From Costus lasius (Eukaryota > Streptophyta > Magnoliopsida > Zingiberales > Costaceae), in NCBI GenBank assembly GCA_027563935.2, contig CM050449.1, positions 74,892,556 to 74,956,555 on the forward strand: a DNA stretch of 64,000 nt, read 5' to 3'. A program made the position numbers and the translations under genes. Below the pieces are notes generated by a model, which saw only the letters and a list, made by a program, of their open reading frames with translations, ran no database searches and was not told the origin of the DNA. Positions 45,443 to 57,500 of this stretch are shown one piece after another (position 1 is the first letter of the stretch; every line of letters starts with the position of its first letter).

Positions 45443-47066
45443 TGTTGGGGTATGCCCTTAAGGCCAATGTTTGAGGCTTTGGGCTATTTTCAGTATCATG
45501 TATAAACAATATATATGTTTTATAAAGGCAATTGTTATTATTCAGATTGTATACTTCTGAGTAATGTCTCAATGATGTTCAGCTTAGCTGACATTCAGTA
45601 TTGTCCTTAGTCGAGATATCTCGGTGAACATGAGACAGCCTTGATATGATTGAGACTAATGTGTGTTCTAATCTTGTGGGATGCTTCGAGCGTGGAATAA
45701 GATTAGACACATAGGTGCATTGGATGTACTGGACTGACCCTTCTTTGGATATTCAATTGTTTGTCACAATGTGAATAATCCTTGTATGCAAGCAAGTGGT
45801 ATATTCCCTCTGACTTGAGATCACTTGTGTTTCTAAATGATGATTGGCATTGTCTTGAGGTATTTCAATATCATTTGAAAGATAATGGTTAAGGATTATC
45901 TTGGATAGTGGGCATGAGTCATGCTAGGGCACTTGTGATAGATATAGGATTGCCTCTCCTGGTTGGAGTGTGATGTTCTAAGGGGGCCCTTGGATGAAAT
46001 GGTTGAGAATGTGTATGGCCATACCCAGACGACTATGTTCATCTGATCTAACCATTTTCATCATGTTGGAATCGCAGGCTTGACGCACTTGTCCAACGGA
46101 AACATCCAGCGGTAAAGGGAAACATGTATACCAAGTGAATTAGATTCGCACTTGTGCTGTGGTTTGGGAGTAGTCTTGGAAGACTCTTTCCTTCATATCG
46201 GGAGACAGTGATGTGTTGCTAGATACCTCTCTTTGATCGTGATAACGTAAGTTATCGTTACCGACATTGAAGGAAACCCTTAGGGTCGCACAATTTGATG
46301 ATATGGCTTACTTATGTCAGATCGTGTGGACTGGAATTATTCTAGTTCAGTTTAAAGGAATTTAAACTCTGATTGGAAGTGAGATATGGTCTAATCATGT
46401 TTGATTGATTAGGGCATGTGATCGGTAAGCTTTGATCGGGGGATTGATTCTTGATCGTGTTGATCAGGGGTTCAATGTGATGTGTGGTTAGATCTTGAGC
46501 CATTCGGTTCAAAGAGATTTTAGCCAGGGTTGGTTCGATTTTGTGTTTGGACCAAATGGTGTTTGAACCGGTTCACTTGTGAACGCATGGTTCAATTTAA
46601 GATGGAGGTTTCGATGGTTTAAGTGGGAGTTATGGAGGTAGTTATGCTTTTCGGTTTCACTATTTTGGTGGCCGAATATACCTCTCCTTAATCACCCACC
46701 GATTCGAGAGAAAAAGAGAGGACTCGTCTTCTTCCTCTTAAGTGGACCGTTTCCATCAAAAACTCCAGCCGAGACACACATCTTCCTTGCAAGGGACGAT
46801 CAGGACTCCTTGGTGTCTTTGCTAGCACAAGGGACGCAAGGGAGGAAGTCTACTTCATCTTGTGTGTGATTTCTTTGGAGAAGAGGCACTCGCCCCTTTT
46901 ACTCTTCCAAGCCGCCTTTCATATCATGGCTCAGGTAATGCTTTTACTTGTTCTATACGAGTTTCAAAAGGTTGATCATATGCTCATGATATGCGATTCT
47001 TGGGATTCCTAGTTCTTCCGATGCAAGTTTTTGTTGTTAGTCGCTTGTTAACTATGTCTTCTCTCA
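45443..47066 (+). repeat. A6 5' LTR
   Basis: It is 1,624 bp, starting TGTTGGGGTATGCCC and ending TTCTCTCA. It keeps GATAAC-GTAA-GTTATC but has lost the 64-codon antisense frame seen in the other copies. Confidence 0.9.
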
Positions 47067-47067
47067 G

Positions 47068-47079
47068 TGGTATCAGAGC
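47068..47079 (+). other. A6 primer-binding site (initiator Met-tRNA)
   Basis: TGGTATCAGAGC. Confidence 0.93.
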
Positions 47080-47675
47080 AGGTTTCGGCTTGATGCATAT
47101 GATTACCTTCTTGTGATCCATGCATATGATATGCGTATGTTTCTGTTCTCATGTGAATACATGTAATCCTTACCTTGTGTTTGATGTATGTTTACATTAC
47201 ATAGCTTGCGCATATTATAGTTGTTTTCACAAACCTTCATGCGCGACTTCTTTAGATGTTTCTGTGCGCCTATTTTAAATACTTAGACGGGTTAGCAGTT
47301 TTGAAATCGTTTGTCCAGTCTGAACCCAACAGCCTAACCAGATTATCTGACAGCCTGGATGGGCGGCTGGATAGCACTTGTGCGCAAGACGTACAGGTGG
47401 CTATAAGGCGACTGCGGAGGGCATGTAGTGATGTCTGTTTGAGGCAAAAAGGATGAACGATCATGATAATGGCCCGGGGTCGCACCCGCTTGCCGAGAAT
47501 CATGTAGGACGTTCAGTCCTTAAGGCATGCATAGTCGATCATTGGGTCGACGCTGGTCAGTTACGACTGGGTACATGCAAGGACAGTGGGTCTGACTTGT
47601 TCTGACGAGTGGATACCTGTTAATGGACCGTTGTAAGGTAGTAGGGCACATAAGGAAATAAAATTGATGCCATAT
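47080..47675 (+). other. A6 leader, partial
   Basis: Alignable by eye with 3361-3790 of A2 (TAGACGGGTTA, TCTGACAGCCTG, AATGGACCGTTGTAAGG). It has no gene and is cut by D after CATAT. Confidence 0.85.
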
Positions 47676-49280
47676 TGATGCGGACAGGAACCACAAGCCA
47701 CGAAGGTACAAGTGGAGCCTAAAGGTGCCATAGACAGACTCGTAAGGTCACAAATAAGCTAGCAAAGTGTCACTCATAAAGCTAGCTCAAATAATAGGAG
47801 GAACTACTTCAAGAATAAAAGAGGCCCAAGGCATTAAAGCCCATCTCCAACGCTGCACCTTGCAACCCACCTTTGCAACCAACGCATCATCTTCAACAGA
47901 GCAAAAAAAGGAAGCTCCAACGTTACATTTGCTTAGCCAAGAGAAAAGGGAAACTCCAACGTCACTTGGCTGCCATCTTCGCTCAAAGCTCGTGGAAGGA
48001 AATAGCAACGTTCACCCAACAACGTTCACTTGGAAAGCTTCCCCTATATGTATCAAAGCTTGAACCTTGTAAACGCAGAATTCGTTGAATGGAAATGGTT
48101 TTTCGTCCTCAATCGGATGTCTCCGATCTTCTTCTCCTCTGAGGCGCTTGTGTCGCCTATCCTTCCCCTCACCTCCTTCTAGGGCTGAGTCCCTCCCTCT
48201 TCCCTTCTTCTCTACAAGCTTCTTCTTCACGAAACCAAATCAAACAACCACGTATTCCCAGTTTCCAGATTTTCGAAAGATTGTGAGCACGCCGCCGACG
48301 ATCCGCCGGTCTGATCCTCACAAAACTTCGGGCATCACTCCTCCTCCCCAAGATGAAGCTCTAGCCGCCGGCATCCGCCAATCCTCCGGTCCGATCACCG
48401 AAATCGAACGTCCGTTCGAATCCCCTGTTCTCGCCAGTCTTCCGCCCTAGATCCGCCATTCGATGTCGTCCACTTCCGACAGCCCACCTTCCGCCTCCAA
48501 ACTCCAGCCACCTCCTCTCCATCATCATAAGGATCTCCAACTGTAGCAGGTCCGGCGATCGTGCACCACCGGACGACCGCCTATCAACTCTGCTCCACGC
48601 TCGTTTTCCCCTGTTTCCGCCCAGCTTCCGCCTCAGATCCGCCTTTCATCGTCGATCTCCTCCGTCCGGCCATCTTTCATCTCCAAACTCCGGCCACGTC
48701 CTCTCGTCAGCCACAGCATCCTCCAGTAGTAGCAGGTTCCGAGTTCGTGCACCACCGGTTGTCCGGCGACGAACTCTGCTCCATCGCGCGACGTCCCCTA
48801 TTTCAGATTCCCGTGTCTACTATTCTTCTGTTCTTCTTTAAAACTAATATGTTTAACCTTCTTTGTGCAGGTATTTAAAATACTTGGACTTGCTGGAACC
48901 CCTGAACTCTGAAACGATTTGGAAGAGTATGTTACATCCCACTTGTTGTACCACATGGTTCCATGGAAGAATCACCAGATCAACCTAGTAGACCTAACAA
49001 ATTTTGAAGACTGAAATGATTTCTGTGCTATTTTGATTTGCTAATCTGATTAGGCATTTTATCGCACATGTTCTTATTGTCTGATAGTTCTTCACACTCT
49101 AATTCCTATACGGTTGAAAAGAACTAGTTTTTCTCTACATCTTGGCTTAATCAGTTCAAATTTTGGATCTTTGGAACCTACATAGCTACTTTTCTTAAAT
49201 GATATATTTCTTTAGCACTGAATTCTGGTAAAAATACTCTTTGTTCTGGTTTGCACAACATGTGTCTCCACCCTACATCA
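47676..49280 (+). repeat. D left LTR
   Basis: It is about 1,605 bp, from TGATGCGG to CCCTACATCA (the end could instead be 49277). A TATA-like CTATATGTA lies at 48043-48051. Its middle (48080-48830) is C-rich, exon-like sequence with an imperfect internal duplication. Long small-protein frames across it are low-complexity and unconvincing. Confidence 0.87.
48452..48810 (+). repeat. Imperfect ~185-bp tandem duplication inside D LTR
   Basis: The units start near 48452 and 48637. They share CATCTCCAAACTC-like, CAGGTCCGGCGATCGTGCAC / CAGGTTCCGAGTTCGTGCAC and ACTCTGCTCCA words. The same pair is in the right LTR. Confidence 0.7.
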
Positions 49281-49283
49281 GTT

Positions 49284-49295
49284 TGGTATCAGAGC
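49284..49295 (+). other. D primer-binding site (initiator Met-tRNA)
   Basis: TGGTATCAGAGC, 3 nt after the LTR. Confidence 0.9.
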
Positions 49296-49634
49296 GAATT
49301 GTGGGCAACTCTTGTCTGCCCACACGATCCTTTGCTTTGCTCATTACATAAAAAAAAAAAAATCATTCTCAACTTGTGCTTTCATGCTTAGTTGTTCTTA
49401 ATAGTTTGTTTGCATAAAACAAAAAAATTACATGCTTTCACATTTAGTTGTTACTTAATATTTTGTTTGCATATTTTAAGTTATTTGCTTGTTGAAGTTT
49501 TTGCATAAAAAAAAAATAAATAAAACTATATGCTCTAACGTTTAGTTCCTTTTGCATGTTTGTTAATTTATTTGCTAAAAAAAAAAAAATTCTTGCTTAC
49601 ACCCTATTTGCACCCAAACTACTCATAACACATC
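49296..49634 (+). other. D leader with A-tracts
   Basis: It has no gene. Diverged repeats of about 75-90 bp each contain TTTGCAT, an A-run of 7-13 nt and a TTTAGTTG-like word. The A-runs lie near 49350, 49422, 49508 and 49579. Confidence 0.75.
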
Positions 49635-50879
49635 ATGGTGCGTCACTTTTATCAAAGGGAAATCACACCCAAAAAAGAACTTATATCTAAAAGGGACAAC
49701 CATAAGGTTCTCACACATAGTCTGAATAGCTTCAAAACTCATGCTTGGTGTAATGGTTATAAAAGTAGAACAATTATAGATCATGAGGTTAAGTTCAATA
49801 TTATATCTATTAGATCACTTGAACACTTTGGACTCACGATGCAAAAACATGATTACCCTTATGTCATAATTTGGGAAGACTATACTAAAACTTTAATTGA
49901 CTTTCAATGTTTAGTTCCCATCCAGTTAGACAATATCAGAACTGAAATTTGGTGTGATGTGATGAGTTTAGAAGGCTTTGACATTTTATTAGGCAATGAA
50001 TTTATGCATGATTTTCAAGGATATTATTTTACAAAACCTTGGTGTTATAGTTTTATTCATAAAGGTTTGGAACACATAGTCTACCCTAAAGATGAAAAGC
50101 CAACACATAGCCTTTGTAAGGAAATGCGTGAAGATATTAAAGAGATTAAGCAAATTTTAGAAAGACTAAAAGAGCAATGTTTACAGATTAAAGAAAAAAG
50201 TTCAACCCTTTCAGAGCTTCAAGAGCAAACCTTAGAGCCTACTTTAGAGCCTAATTCATGTCTTGATGAAACCAGTGAGCTTGAAGAAGTAAGACAGGAA
50301 GAACCAATGCCTTCACCTTCAATTTTAGGGCCAACACCTTTACCTTCAATTTTAGGGCCCATACCCATAGGTTCTCAGCTTGAACCTAAGTTAGATCTAA
50401 CCTCTTTAGATGAACCCAGTTTGGATACACCTATTATAAGTTTAATGCATCATGGGCCTTGCTTAGAAAGCCCATCATTGAACTTGATGTTTTATGAACC
50501 ATGTCTAGGTCCATCCACTCTCATACTTGAGGATAAGTTGACCAAACCTGAGTCTAAGGAATACCTAGAGCTTTTTGAACTTGACTTAGATCCTAAGCCT
50601 CAACACTTAGGAAAACCCCTAGACTTAGAAAATTTCTCTCAGGACCCTATGATGCTTGAATCTTGTCTCTTAGGTCCTTCGACTCACACCCTTAAGCCAC
50701 CATTAGGATCAACAAAACATAATGAACTCAAACACGTTTTGCACTCTGCTCTTATTGAAATTGAGTATATTGACTTCATCATTCCTTGTTCTTTTCAAAG
50801 TATTGTGATTTTCTATGACAACTTTACTAATGAATATGGCCGAGAAAGGGAATTCAATGCAGGTGTCCCTAACTTATAG
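49635..50879 (+). CDS. D protein, 414 aa: degenerate retropepsin-like domain, helix-rich middle, Pro/Leu-rich tail
   Basis: Residues about 30-150 follow the plan of a Ty3/gypsy protease. IIDHEVKFNIIS (47-58) stands where D-S/T-G...N-F-I-S is usual, and GFDILLGNEF (114-123) matches the conserved hydrophobic-G segment. Asp49 remains, but the SG of the active site is replaced by HE, so proteolysis is doubtful. Residues about 160-200 form a charged, probably coiled-coil stretch (KEMREDIKEIKQILERLKEQ). Residues 225-360 are Pro/Leu/Glu-rich, with SPSILGP and LPSILGP repeated. There is no zinc knuckle, integrase or RT motif. The ATG at 49635 is the first in frame after the leader. The frame is intact although the LTRs have diverged by about 1.6%. 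It may be a solitary remnant of a larger gag-pol or a protein kept for the element. I do not know its function. Confidence 0.72.
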   Translation: MVRHFYQREITPKKELISKRDNHKVLTHSLNSFKTHAWCNGYKSRTIIDHEVKFNIISIRSLEHFGLTMQKHDYPYVIIWEDYTKTLIDFQCLVPIQLDNIRTEIWCDVMSLEGFDILLGNEFMHDFQGYYFTKPWCYSFIHKGLEHIVYPKDEKPTHSLCKEMREDIKEIKQILERLKEQCLQIKEKSSTLSELQEQTLEPTLEPNSCLDETSELEEVRQEEPMPSPSILGPTPLPSILGPIPIGSQLEPKLDLTSLDEPSLDTPIISLMHHGPCLESPSLNLMFYEPCLGPSTLILEDKLTKPESKEYLELFELDLDPKPQHLGKPLDLENFSQDPMMLESCLLGPSTHTLKPPLGSTKHNELKHVLHSALIEIEYIDFIIPCSFQSIVIFYDNFTNEYGREREFNAGVPNL

Positions 50880-51040
50880 CTTGGACCATGGCCATGGAAC
50901 AACAAGATAGGATGCTCTGATAACAACACTTTGCATATTCAGACCCATGAAGGACAATTGACTTTTGCCCCTCCAGGACTTCTACAGCATCACCGCAATA
51001 ACCATTCTTCGGAGAAGAATTTTTTTTCACCCGGGGAGAA
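50880..51040 (+). other. D 3' untranslated region and polypurine tract
   Basis: There is no gene. CCCGGGGAGAA (51030-51040) abuts the right LTR and is a gypsy-like polypurine tract. An inverted pair, CTTCGGAGAAG, is near 51007. Confidence 0.8.
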
Positions 51041-52344
51041 TGATGCGGACAGGAACCACAAGCCACGAAGATACAAGTGGAGCCTAAAGGTGCCATAGAC
51101 AGACTCGTAAGGTCACAAATAAGCTAGCAAAGCGTCACTCATAAAGCTAGCTCAAATAATAGGAGGAACTACTTCAAGAATAAAAGAGGCCCAAGGCATT
51201 AAAGCCCATCTCCAACGTTGCACCTTGCAACCCACCTTTGCAGCCAACGCATCATCTTCAACAGAGCAAAAAAAGGAAGCTCCAACGTTACATTTGCTCA
51301 GCCAAGAGAAAAGGGAAACTCCAACGTCACTTGGCTGCCATCTTCGCTCAAAGCTCCCAATGTCTCTCTGCTGCCGTGGAAGGAAATAGCAACGTTCACC
51401 CAACAACGTTCGCTTGGAAAGCTTCCCCTATATGTATCAAAGCTTGAACCTTGTAAACGCAGAATTCGTTGAATGGAAATGGTTTTTCGTCCTCAATCGG
51501 ATGTCTCCGATCTTCTTCTCCTCTGAGGCGCTTGTGTCGCCTATCCTTCCCCTCACCTCCTTCTAGGGCTGAGTCCCTCCCTCTTCCCTTCTTCTCTACA
51601 AGCTTCTTCTTCACGAAACCAAATCAAACAACCACGTATTCCCAGTTTCCAGATTTTTGAAAGATTGTGAGCACGCCGCCGACGATCCGCCGGTCTGATC
51701 CTCACAAAACTTCGGGCATCACTCCTCCTCCCCAAGATGAAGCTCTAGCCGCCGGCATCCGCCAATCCTCCGGTCCGATCACCGGAATCGAACGTCCGTT
51801 CGAATCCCCTGTTCTCGCCAGTCTTCCTCCCTAGATCTGCCATTCGATGTCGTCCACTTCCGACAGCCCACCTTCCACCTCCAAACTCCGGCCACCTCCT
51901 CTCCATCATCATAAGGATCTCCAACTGTAGCAGGTCCGGCGATCGTGCACCACCGGATGACCGCCTATAAACTCTGCTCCACGCTCGTTTTCCCCTGTTT
52001 TCGCCCAGCTTCCGCCTCAGATCCGCCTTTCATCGTCGATCTCCTCCGTCCGGCCATCTTTCATCTCCAAACTCTGGCCACGTCCTCTCGTCAGCCACAG
52101 CATCCTCCAATAGTAGCAGGTTCCGAGTTCGTGCACCACCGGTTGTCCGGCGACGAACTCTGCTCCATCGCGCGACGTCCCCTGTTTTCAGATTCCCGTG
52201 TCTACTATTCTTCTGTTCTTCTTTAAAACTAATATGTTTAACCTTCTTTGTGTAGGTATTTAAAATACTTGGACTTGCTGGAACCCCTGAACTTTGAAAT
52301 GATTTGGAAGAGTATGTTACATCCCACTTGTTGTACCACATGGT
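51041..52344 (+). repeat. D right LTR, first piece
   Basis: Co-linear with 47676-48960, with an extra 19 bp at 51357-51375. It is interrupted by the family C LTR after ATGGT (52340-52344). Confidence 0.9.
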
Positions 52345-52843
52345 TGTTGGTGTATATGCCCTAAAGACCAATGTATGGACATGGTCAGGCATTGTTTGAA
52401 TGTACTTTGATAGAACTATTACTTTTTATATAGGCATGGTCGTTATTATGCAGACTTCTCTACCTGCGTTGATGTATTGAGTTGCATAAATAACGCAGAC
52501 ATGTGAGACTGGTGTATGGGCTGGTTTGGTGCGGGGCACAGTAACGCAGACATACAGGTGCATTGGATGCACTGGAGTGATCCACCGTGAGGATTGACTT
52601 GTCTAGTCAACAAGTCAATCTCACATGCAAGAGGTTTGCATTGATCCTTAGACTTGAGGTATTCATGTCTAGACTTGATGAAGGGTATGCTTTAATACAG
52701 TCTTACGTCTCTCCGTAATTGGGAGATCAAAACGACTGTCATTGGGCATGTCATAAGTCACGTAGAGACATGGATGACCAATAGTAGGATTTGCCCCTTC
52801 CTTCCGAGGAAGCATGATATCCACCTCGGGGCACCCCACCTTA
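52345..52843 (+). repeat. Solo LTR of family C, left piece
   Basis: It starts TGTTGGTGTATATGCCCTAA after the target duplication ATGGT and is interrupted by A5 (duplication CCTTA, 52839-52843 and 61983-61987). It is related to family B but differs over much of this first part. With the right piece it totals about 2,154 bp. Confidence 0.9.
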
Positions 52844-54541
52844 TGAAGGAACCCCTAAATGAAGGGGGCAAAAACCCTAAGCATGGCGCAAATAAAATGT
52901 ATGCAAGCGGAAGCAAGGGTTTGAAGGGTTTGAAGAACCGTTGCATGCCATATATTCAACTATCATGGATTGATAAGAAGAAGGGGAGATCCATACCAAT
53001 GCCATAGGCTTGGAAATCGGCTTGGATGAAGAGAACAAGTTAGGTCTCCTCCACAAGTCCACACACAAGATGAGGGATGGCTACCCTTTAGGATCTTCCT
53101 TGTGCTAGCAAGAGATCCCCTTTCGGTCCTTGTCGTGTGGGATGATGAGATGTCTCTTTTCGAGAGCTTCTCTTGGATGAACCCTCCTCTCTTCGTCAAC
53201 CACCAACGAAAGAGCTAGGCGTTGAAAAGAAAAACACTCAACGCATAAGCGTTTTAGCATTGAAGCAAAACCGGCCTTGATGACTTTCCATAAATGGAAG
53301 TCAATCAAGCCTTGCGTTCAATCCAACCCAAAACGCATATGGCTTTGAACCAAGCGTTCACCCTTGTGAACCGGTTCAAGCCAAATCATCCAATCGGCTT
53401 TGGTTCATTAAACCAAACCAAAATAGCTCAAGCCATTTGGTCTAGACCAAATCGAACCCCAAGGCTCATGATCTAACCATTCATCTCCTGATGCCCCTGA
53501 TCTCTCCGATCTAGCATCACCTCTCTCGATCGAAGCTTACCGATCTCAAGCCCTAATCAATCAAACATGATCAGACCAGATCTCACTTACAATCAGAGAT
53601 TAAATCCCTTTAATCTGAACTCAAAGAATCCAGTCCACACGATCTGACTCAAGTAAGCCATATCATCAAATTGTGCGACCCTGAGGGTTTCCCTTAAATG
53701 TCGGTAACGATAACTTACGTTATCACGATCAGTGAGGGGTATCTAGCAACACATCACTGTCTCCCGATATAAAGGAAAGAGTCTTCCAAGACTACTCCCA
53801 AACCATTGCACAAGTGTGACTCCATTCACAAGGCATACATGTGTCCTTTGCCACTGGATGTTCTTATTGGACAAGCGGGTCAAGCTTGTAACTCCAATAC
53901 GATGAGCATGAGTAGATCAGATGCACATTGTCATCTGGGTATGGCCATACACTATCTCAATCATCTCATATAGGGGGCCCAGTAGAACATCACACTCCTT
54001 AAACAAGGAGACGGCAATCCTATGTCTATCACTAGTGCCCTAACCTGATTCAAGCCCACCATCCAAGATAGTCTATAATCATTATGTTTCAAATGATATT
54101 GAACTACCTCAAGACAATGACAATCATCATTTAGAAACACAAGCGATCTCAAGTCAGAGGACATGTGCCACTTGCTGCTTACAAGGATCATTCACATTGT
54201 GACAAGCAATGGAATATCCCAGTAGGGTCTGTCCAGTACATCCAATGTACCCATGAGTCTACATCTTATTTCATGCTCGAAGCATCCTATAAGATCAGCA
54301 CTCATATTAGTCTCAATCATATCAAGGCTGTCTCATGTTCACCAAGATATCTCGACTAAGGACTTACAGCCTGTCAGCCTAGCTGAACAGCTTTGAGACA
54401 TTATCCAGAAGTACACTTATTACAGCAGACAAGGTAACAACCTGAATAATAACCATGCCTTTTATAAACTTAAGAGTTTCTTACATGATACTTATACAAT
54501 CCCAAGGCCTCAAACATTAGCCTTAAGGGCATACCCCAACA
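52844..54541 (-). repeat. A5 3' LTR
   Basis: On the + strand it starts TGAAGGAACCCCTAAATG and ends GGCATACCCCAACA. It keeps the CTTTTATAAAC form of the proximal TATA box. Confidence 0.95.
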
Positions 54542-54553
54542 ATCTCCCACTTG
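54542..54553 (-). other. A5 polypurine tract
   Basis: The minus strand reads CAAGTGGGAGAT. Confidence 0.87.
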
Positions 54554-54561
54554 CACTTAAT

Positions 54562-57500
54562 CTAATGGTTGAGAAATCTCAAACCCATGTTATTACAGTG
54601 CTTCTCATGCTTCTGCTGCGCCAGAGGCTTGGTAAGCGGGTCTGCCAGATTGTCATCTGTATGAACCTTGCATATTTTGATCTCGCCTCGATCAATGATC
54701 TCCCGGATCAAGTGAAACCGTCTCTGTATGTGCTTGGACTTCTGGTGCGACCGTGGTTCCTTTGCTTGTGCTATTGCTCCAGTGTTATCACAGAAGATAA
54801 CCAAAGGATCGGCACTCGAAGGAACGACACCAAGTTCTCTCACGAACTTACGAATCCACACTGCCTCCTTGGATGCTTCCGAGGCTGCAACATACTCGGC
54901 TTCTGTTGTGGAATCAGCAACAGTTGACTGTTTGAAACTTTTCCACACCACTGCTCCACCATTCAAGCTGAAAACATAGCCTGATTGCGATCGGAAATCA
55001 TCCTGGTCCGACTGGAACGAAGCATCAGTATATCCCTCTATACTGAGTTCTTCCTGACCACCATATATCAAGAACATATCTTTGGTCCTCCGCAGATATT
55101 TTAAGATGTTCTTGACCGCAATCCAGTGCGCCAAACCTGGATTACTTTGGAATCGACTGGTCACGCTTAACCCGTAAGCGACGTCTGGGCGAGTACACAA
55201 CATCGCATACATAATGGACCCAATAGCCGAAGCATAAGGCGTATTGTCCATTTCATCTTTCTCAGTCTGTGTTTGTGGACACTGACTCTTCGAAAGATTC
55301 AGACCATGTCTGACTGGAAGATATCCACGTTTAGAATTCTCTAAATGGAATCTCTCCAGGACCTTATCGATGTAAGTACTCTGGCACAACCCGAGAAGCC
55401 TCTTAGATCTATCCCGGTAGATCTTCACACCTAATACATAGGCTGCTTCTCCTAGATCTTTCATCTGGAAACATTTTCCTAACCATGCCTTAACAGCATG
55501 CAGTTCAGGAATATCATTTCCAATGATCAAGATATCATCGACGTAGAGGATTAGGAATGTAATTACGCTCCCACTAAACCTCTTATATACACACGGGTCA
55601 TCCTCGTTCTTGATGAAACCAAACTCAGAGATTGATTCATCAAAACGAATATTCCAGCTTCTTGATGCTTGTTTAAGTCCATAAATGGACTTCTTTAACT
55701 TGCATATTTTATGACGATCTGATGGATTAGTGAAACCTTCCGGTTGTGTCATATACACATCCTCATCCAGATTTCCATTAAGGAAAGCTGTCTTCACATC
55801 CATCTGCCAGATCTCATAATCGTAATATGCTGCTATCGCGAAAAGAATCCGAATAGACTTAAACATGGCTACAGGTGAGAAAGTTTCATCATAATCTATC
55901 CCGTAGATTTGTTTGAAACCTTTCGCAACTAGCCTGCCTTTATAGGTAACCACGTTACCATCCATGTCAATCTTCTTCTTGAAGATCCATTTACAGCCTA
56001 TAGGGATTACACCCGGAGGCGGATCAACCAAATCCCAGACTTGGTTATCTGACATGGAGTCCATCTCGGCTCGCATAGCGTCAAGCCATCTAGCTGACTC
56101 CGGTCCACTGACCGCATCCGCATAAGTTAGGGGTTCATCATAATCAATGATGTAGACTCCGTCATAGCGCTCAGGCTGTCGACGGATCCTACCCGATCTT
56201 CGCGGTTCCCGTGATATCTGAGCCTCAGGTTGTTCAGTAACCTGATCTACCAGCTCAGGCACATCCAACTCTGCTTGACTACTTTGTCCTTCCTCTGGAT
56301 TCTCATCCAGCTTTATTTCTCTCCCACTGGCCTCTTGCAGAAGAAACTCCTTCTCAAGAAATATGGCCGTCCGAGCAACAAATACCTTGTTCTCTTTGGG
56401 ATCGTAGAAATAATAACCCTTAGTTTCCTTAGGGTAACCGACAAAGATACATTTGTCAGATCTGCTCTCTAGTTTCCCAGAGGCGAGCTTTTTGACATAA
56501 GCCTCGCAACCCCAGATCCTGATAAATGTCAAGCTAGGCTGTTTCCCATACCATAACTCATATGGTGTCTTTAAAACTGCCTTGGATGGCACTCGGTTTA
56601 GTACCTTTGCAGCTGTTTCCAGTGCAAAACCCCAAAAGGAATATGGAAGAGTAGCCTGACTCATCATAGAACGAACCATGTCTAGTAACGTTCTATTTCT
56701 CCTCTCGGACACACCATTCCATTGTGGTGTTCCTGGCGGAGTGAGCTGTGAGATAATCCCACACTCCTTCAGATAGTCAGTAAACGCATGACTCAGGTAT
56801 TCTCCACCTCGATCAGAACGAAGTGCTTTGATATTTCGGCCTAGCTGATTTTGTACTTCATTTTTGAACTCTTTGAACTTGTCAAAAGATTCACTTTTAT
56901 GTCTCATCAAATAGACATACCCATACCTACTGAAATCATCAGTAAAGGTAATGAAGTACTGATAGCCACCTCTGGCATGTTTACTAAAAGGCCCACACAC
57001 ATCACTGTGTATAAGGTCCAGTAAACCTGAAGTCCTTTGACCTTTATTAGGAAAAGGAGACTTCGTCATTTTACCCATCAAACAAGCTTTGCATGTATCA
57101 ATCTCCTCACAGGAGAATGATCCCAGCAGTCCATGTTCATGCAACCGCTTAATGCGCTTCTCATTTATATGGCCTAAACGACTATGCCATAGCAAGGTGC
57201 TGTCATCAGCATACTTGGCTTTCTTATTATCAATGTTTTGTATAGAATTTTCCATGTCCAACATGTATAACCCATTGTTAATTGAACCAGTTGCATACAC
57301 AATATTATCAAAAGAAAGTACACACTTTGAAATCTTGCATTCAAAGGCAAATCCTTTCCTGACAAGAGCAGGAATAGAGATAATATTCTTGGTAATACTG
57401 GGTACAAAATAACAATTGTTTAATTCTAATACAATGCCAGATGGTAAGGAAATGAAATAGTCTCCTACAGCAACAGCAGCAACCCGTGCCCCGTTTCCAA

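Larger units (their letters stand above)
45443..47675 (+). mobile_element. A6: diverged family A element, 5' LTR and part of leader, cut by D
   Basis: The LTR (45443-47066), a 1-nt spacer, the PBS and 0.6 kb of leader resemble A2 and A4, but with many more differences. Element D interrupts the leader at 47675, so the rest lies beyond the window. It is the most diverged family A copy here. Confidence 0.87.

Noticed and set aside
48085..48450. A 121-aa Ser/Pro/Leu-rich ORF in the D LTR as a host gene
   Set aside because: Low complexity, no domain, and broken at the same place in the right LTR by one base (TTTTCG to TTTTTG), so it is not conserved.
54565..54927. Antisense ORFs of 83-157 aa opposite gag-pol ends, repeated at each copy
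   Set aside because: They mirror the conserved polyprotein in another frame and appear wherever the sense frame is conserved, so they are shadows.
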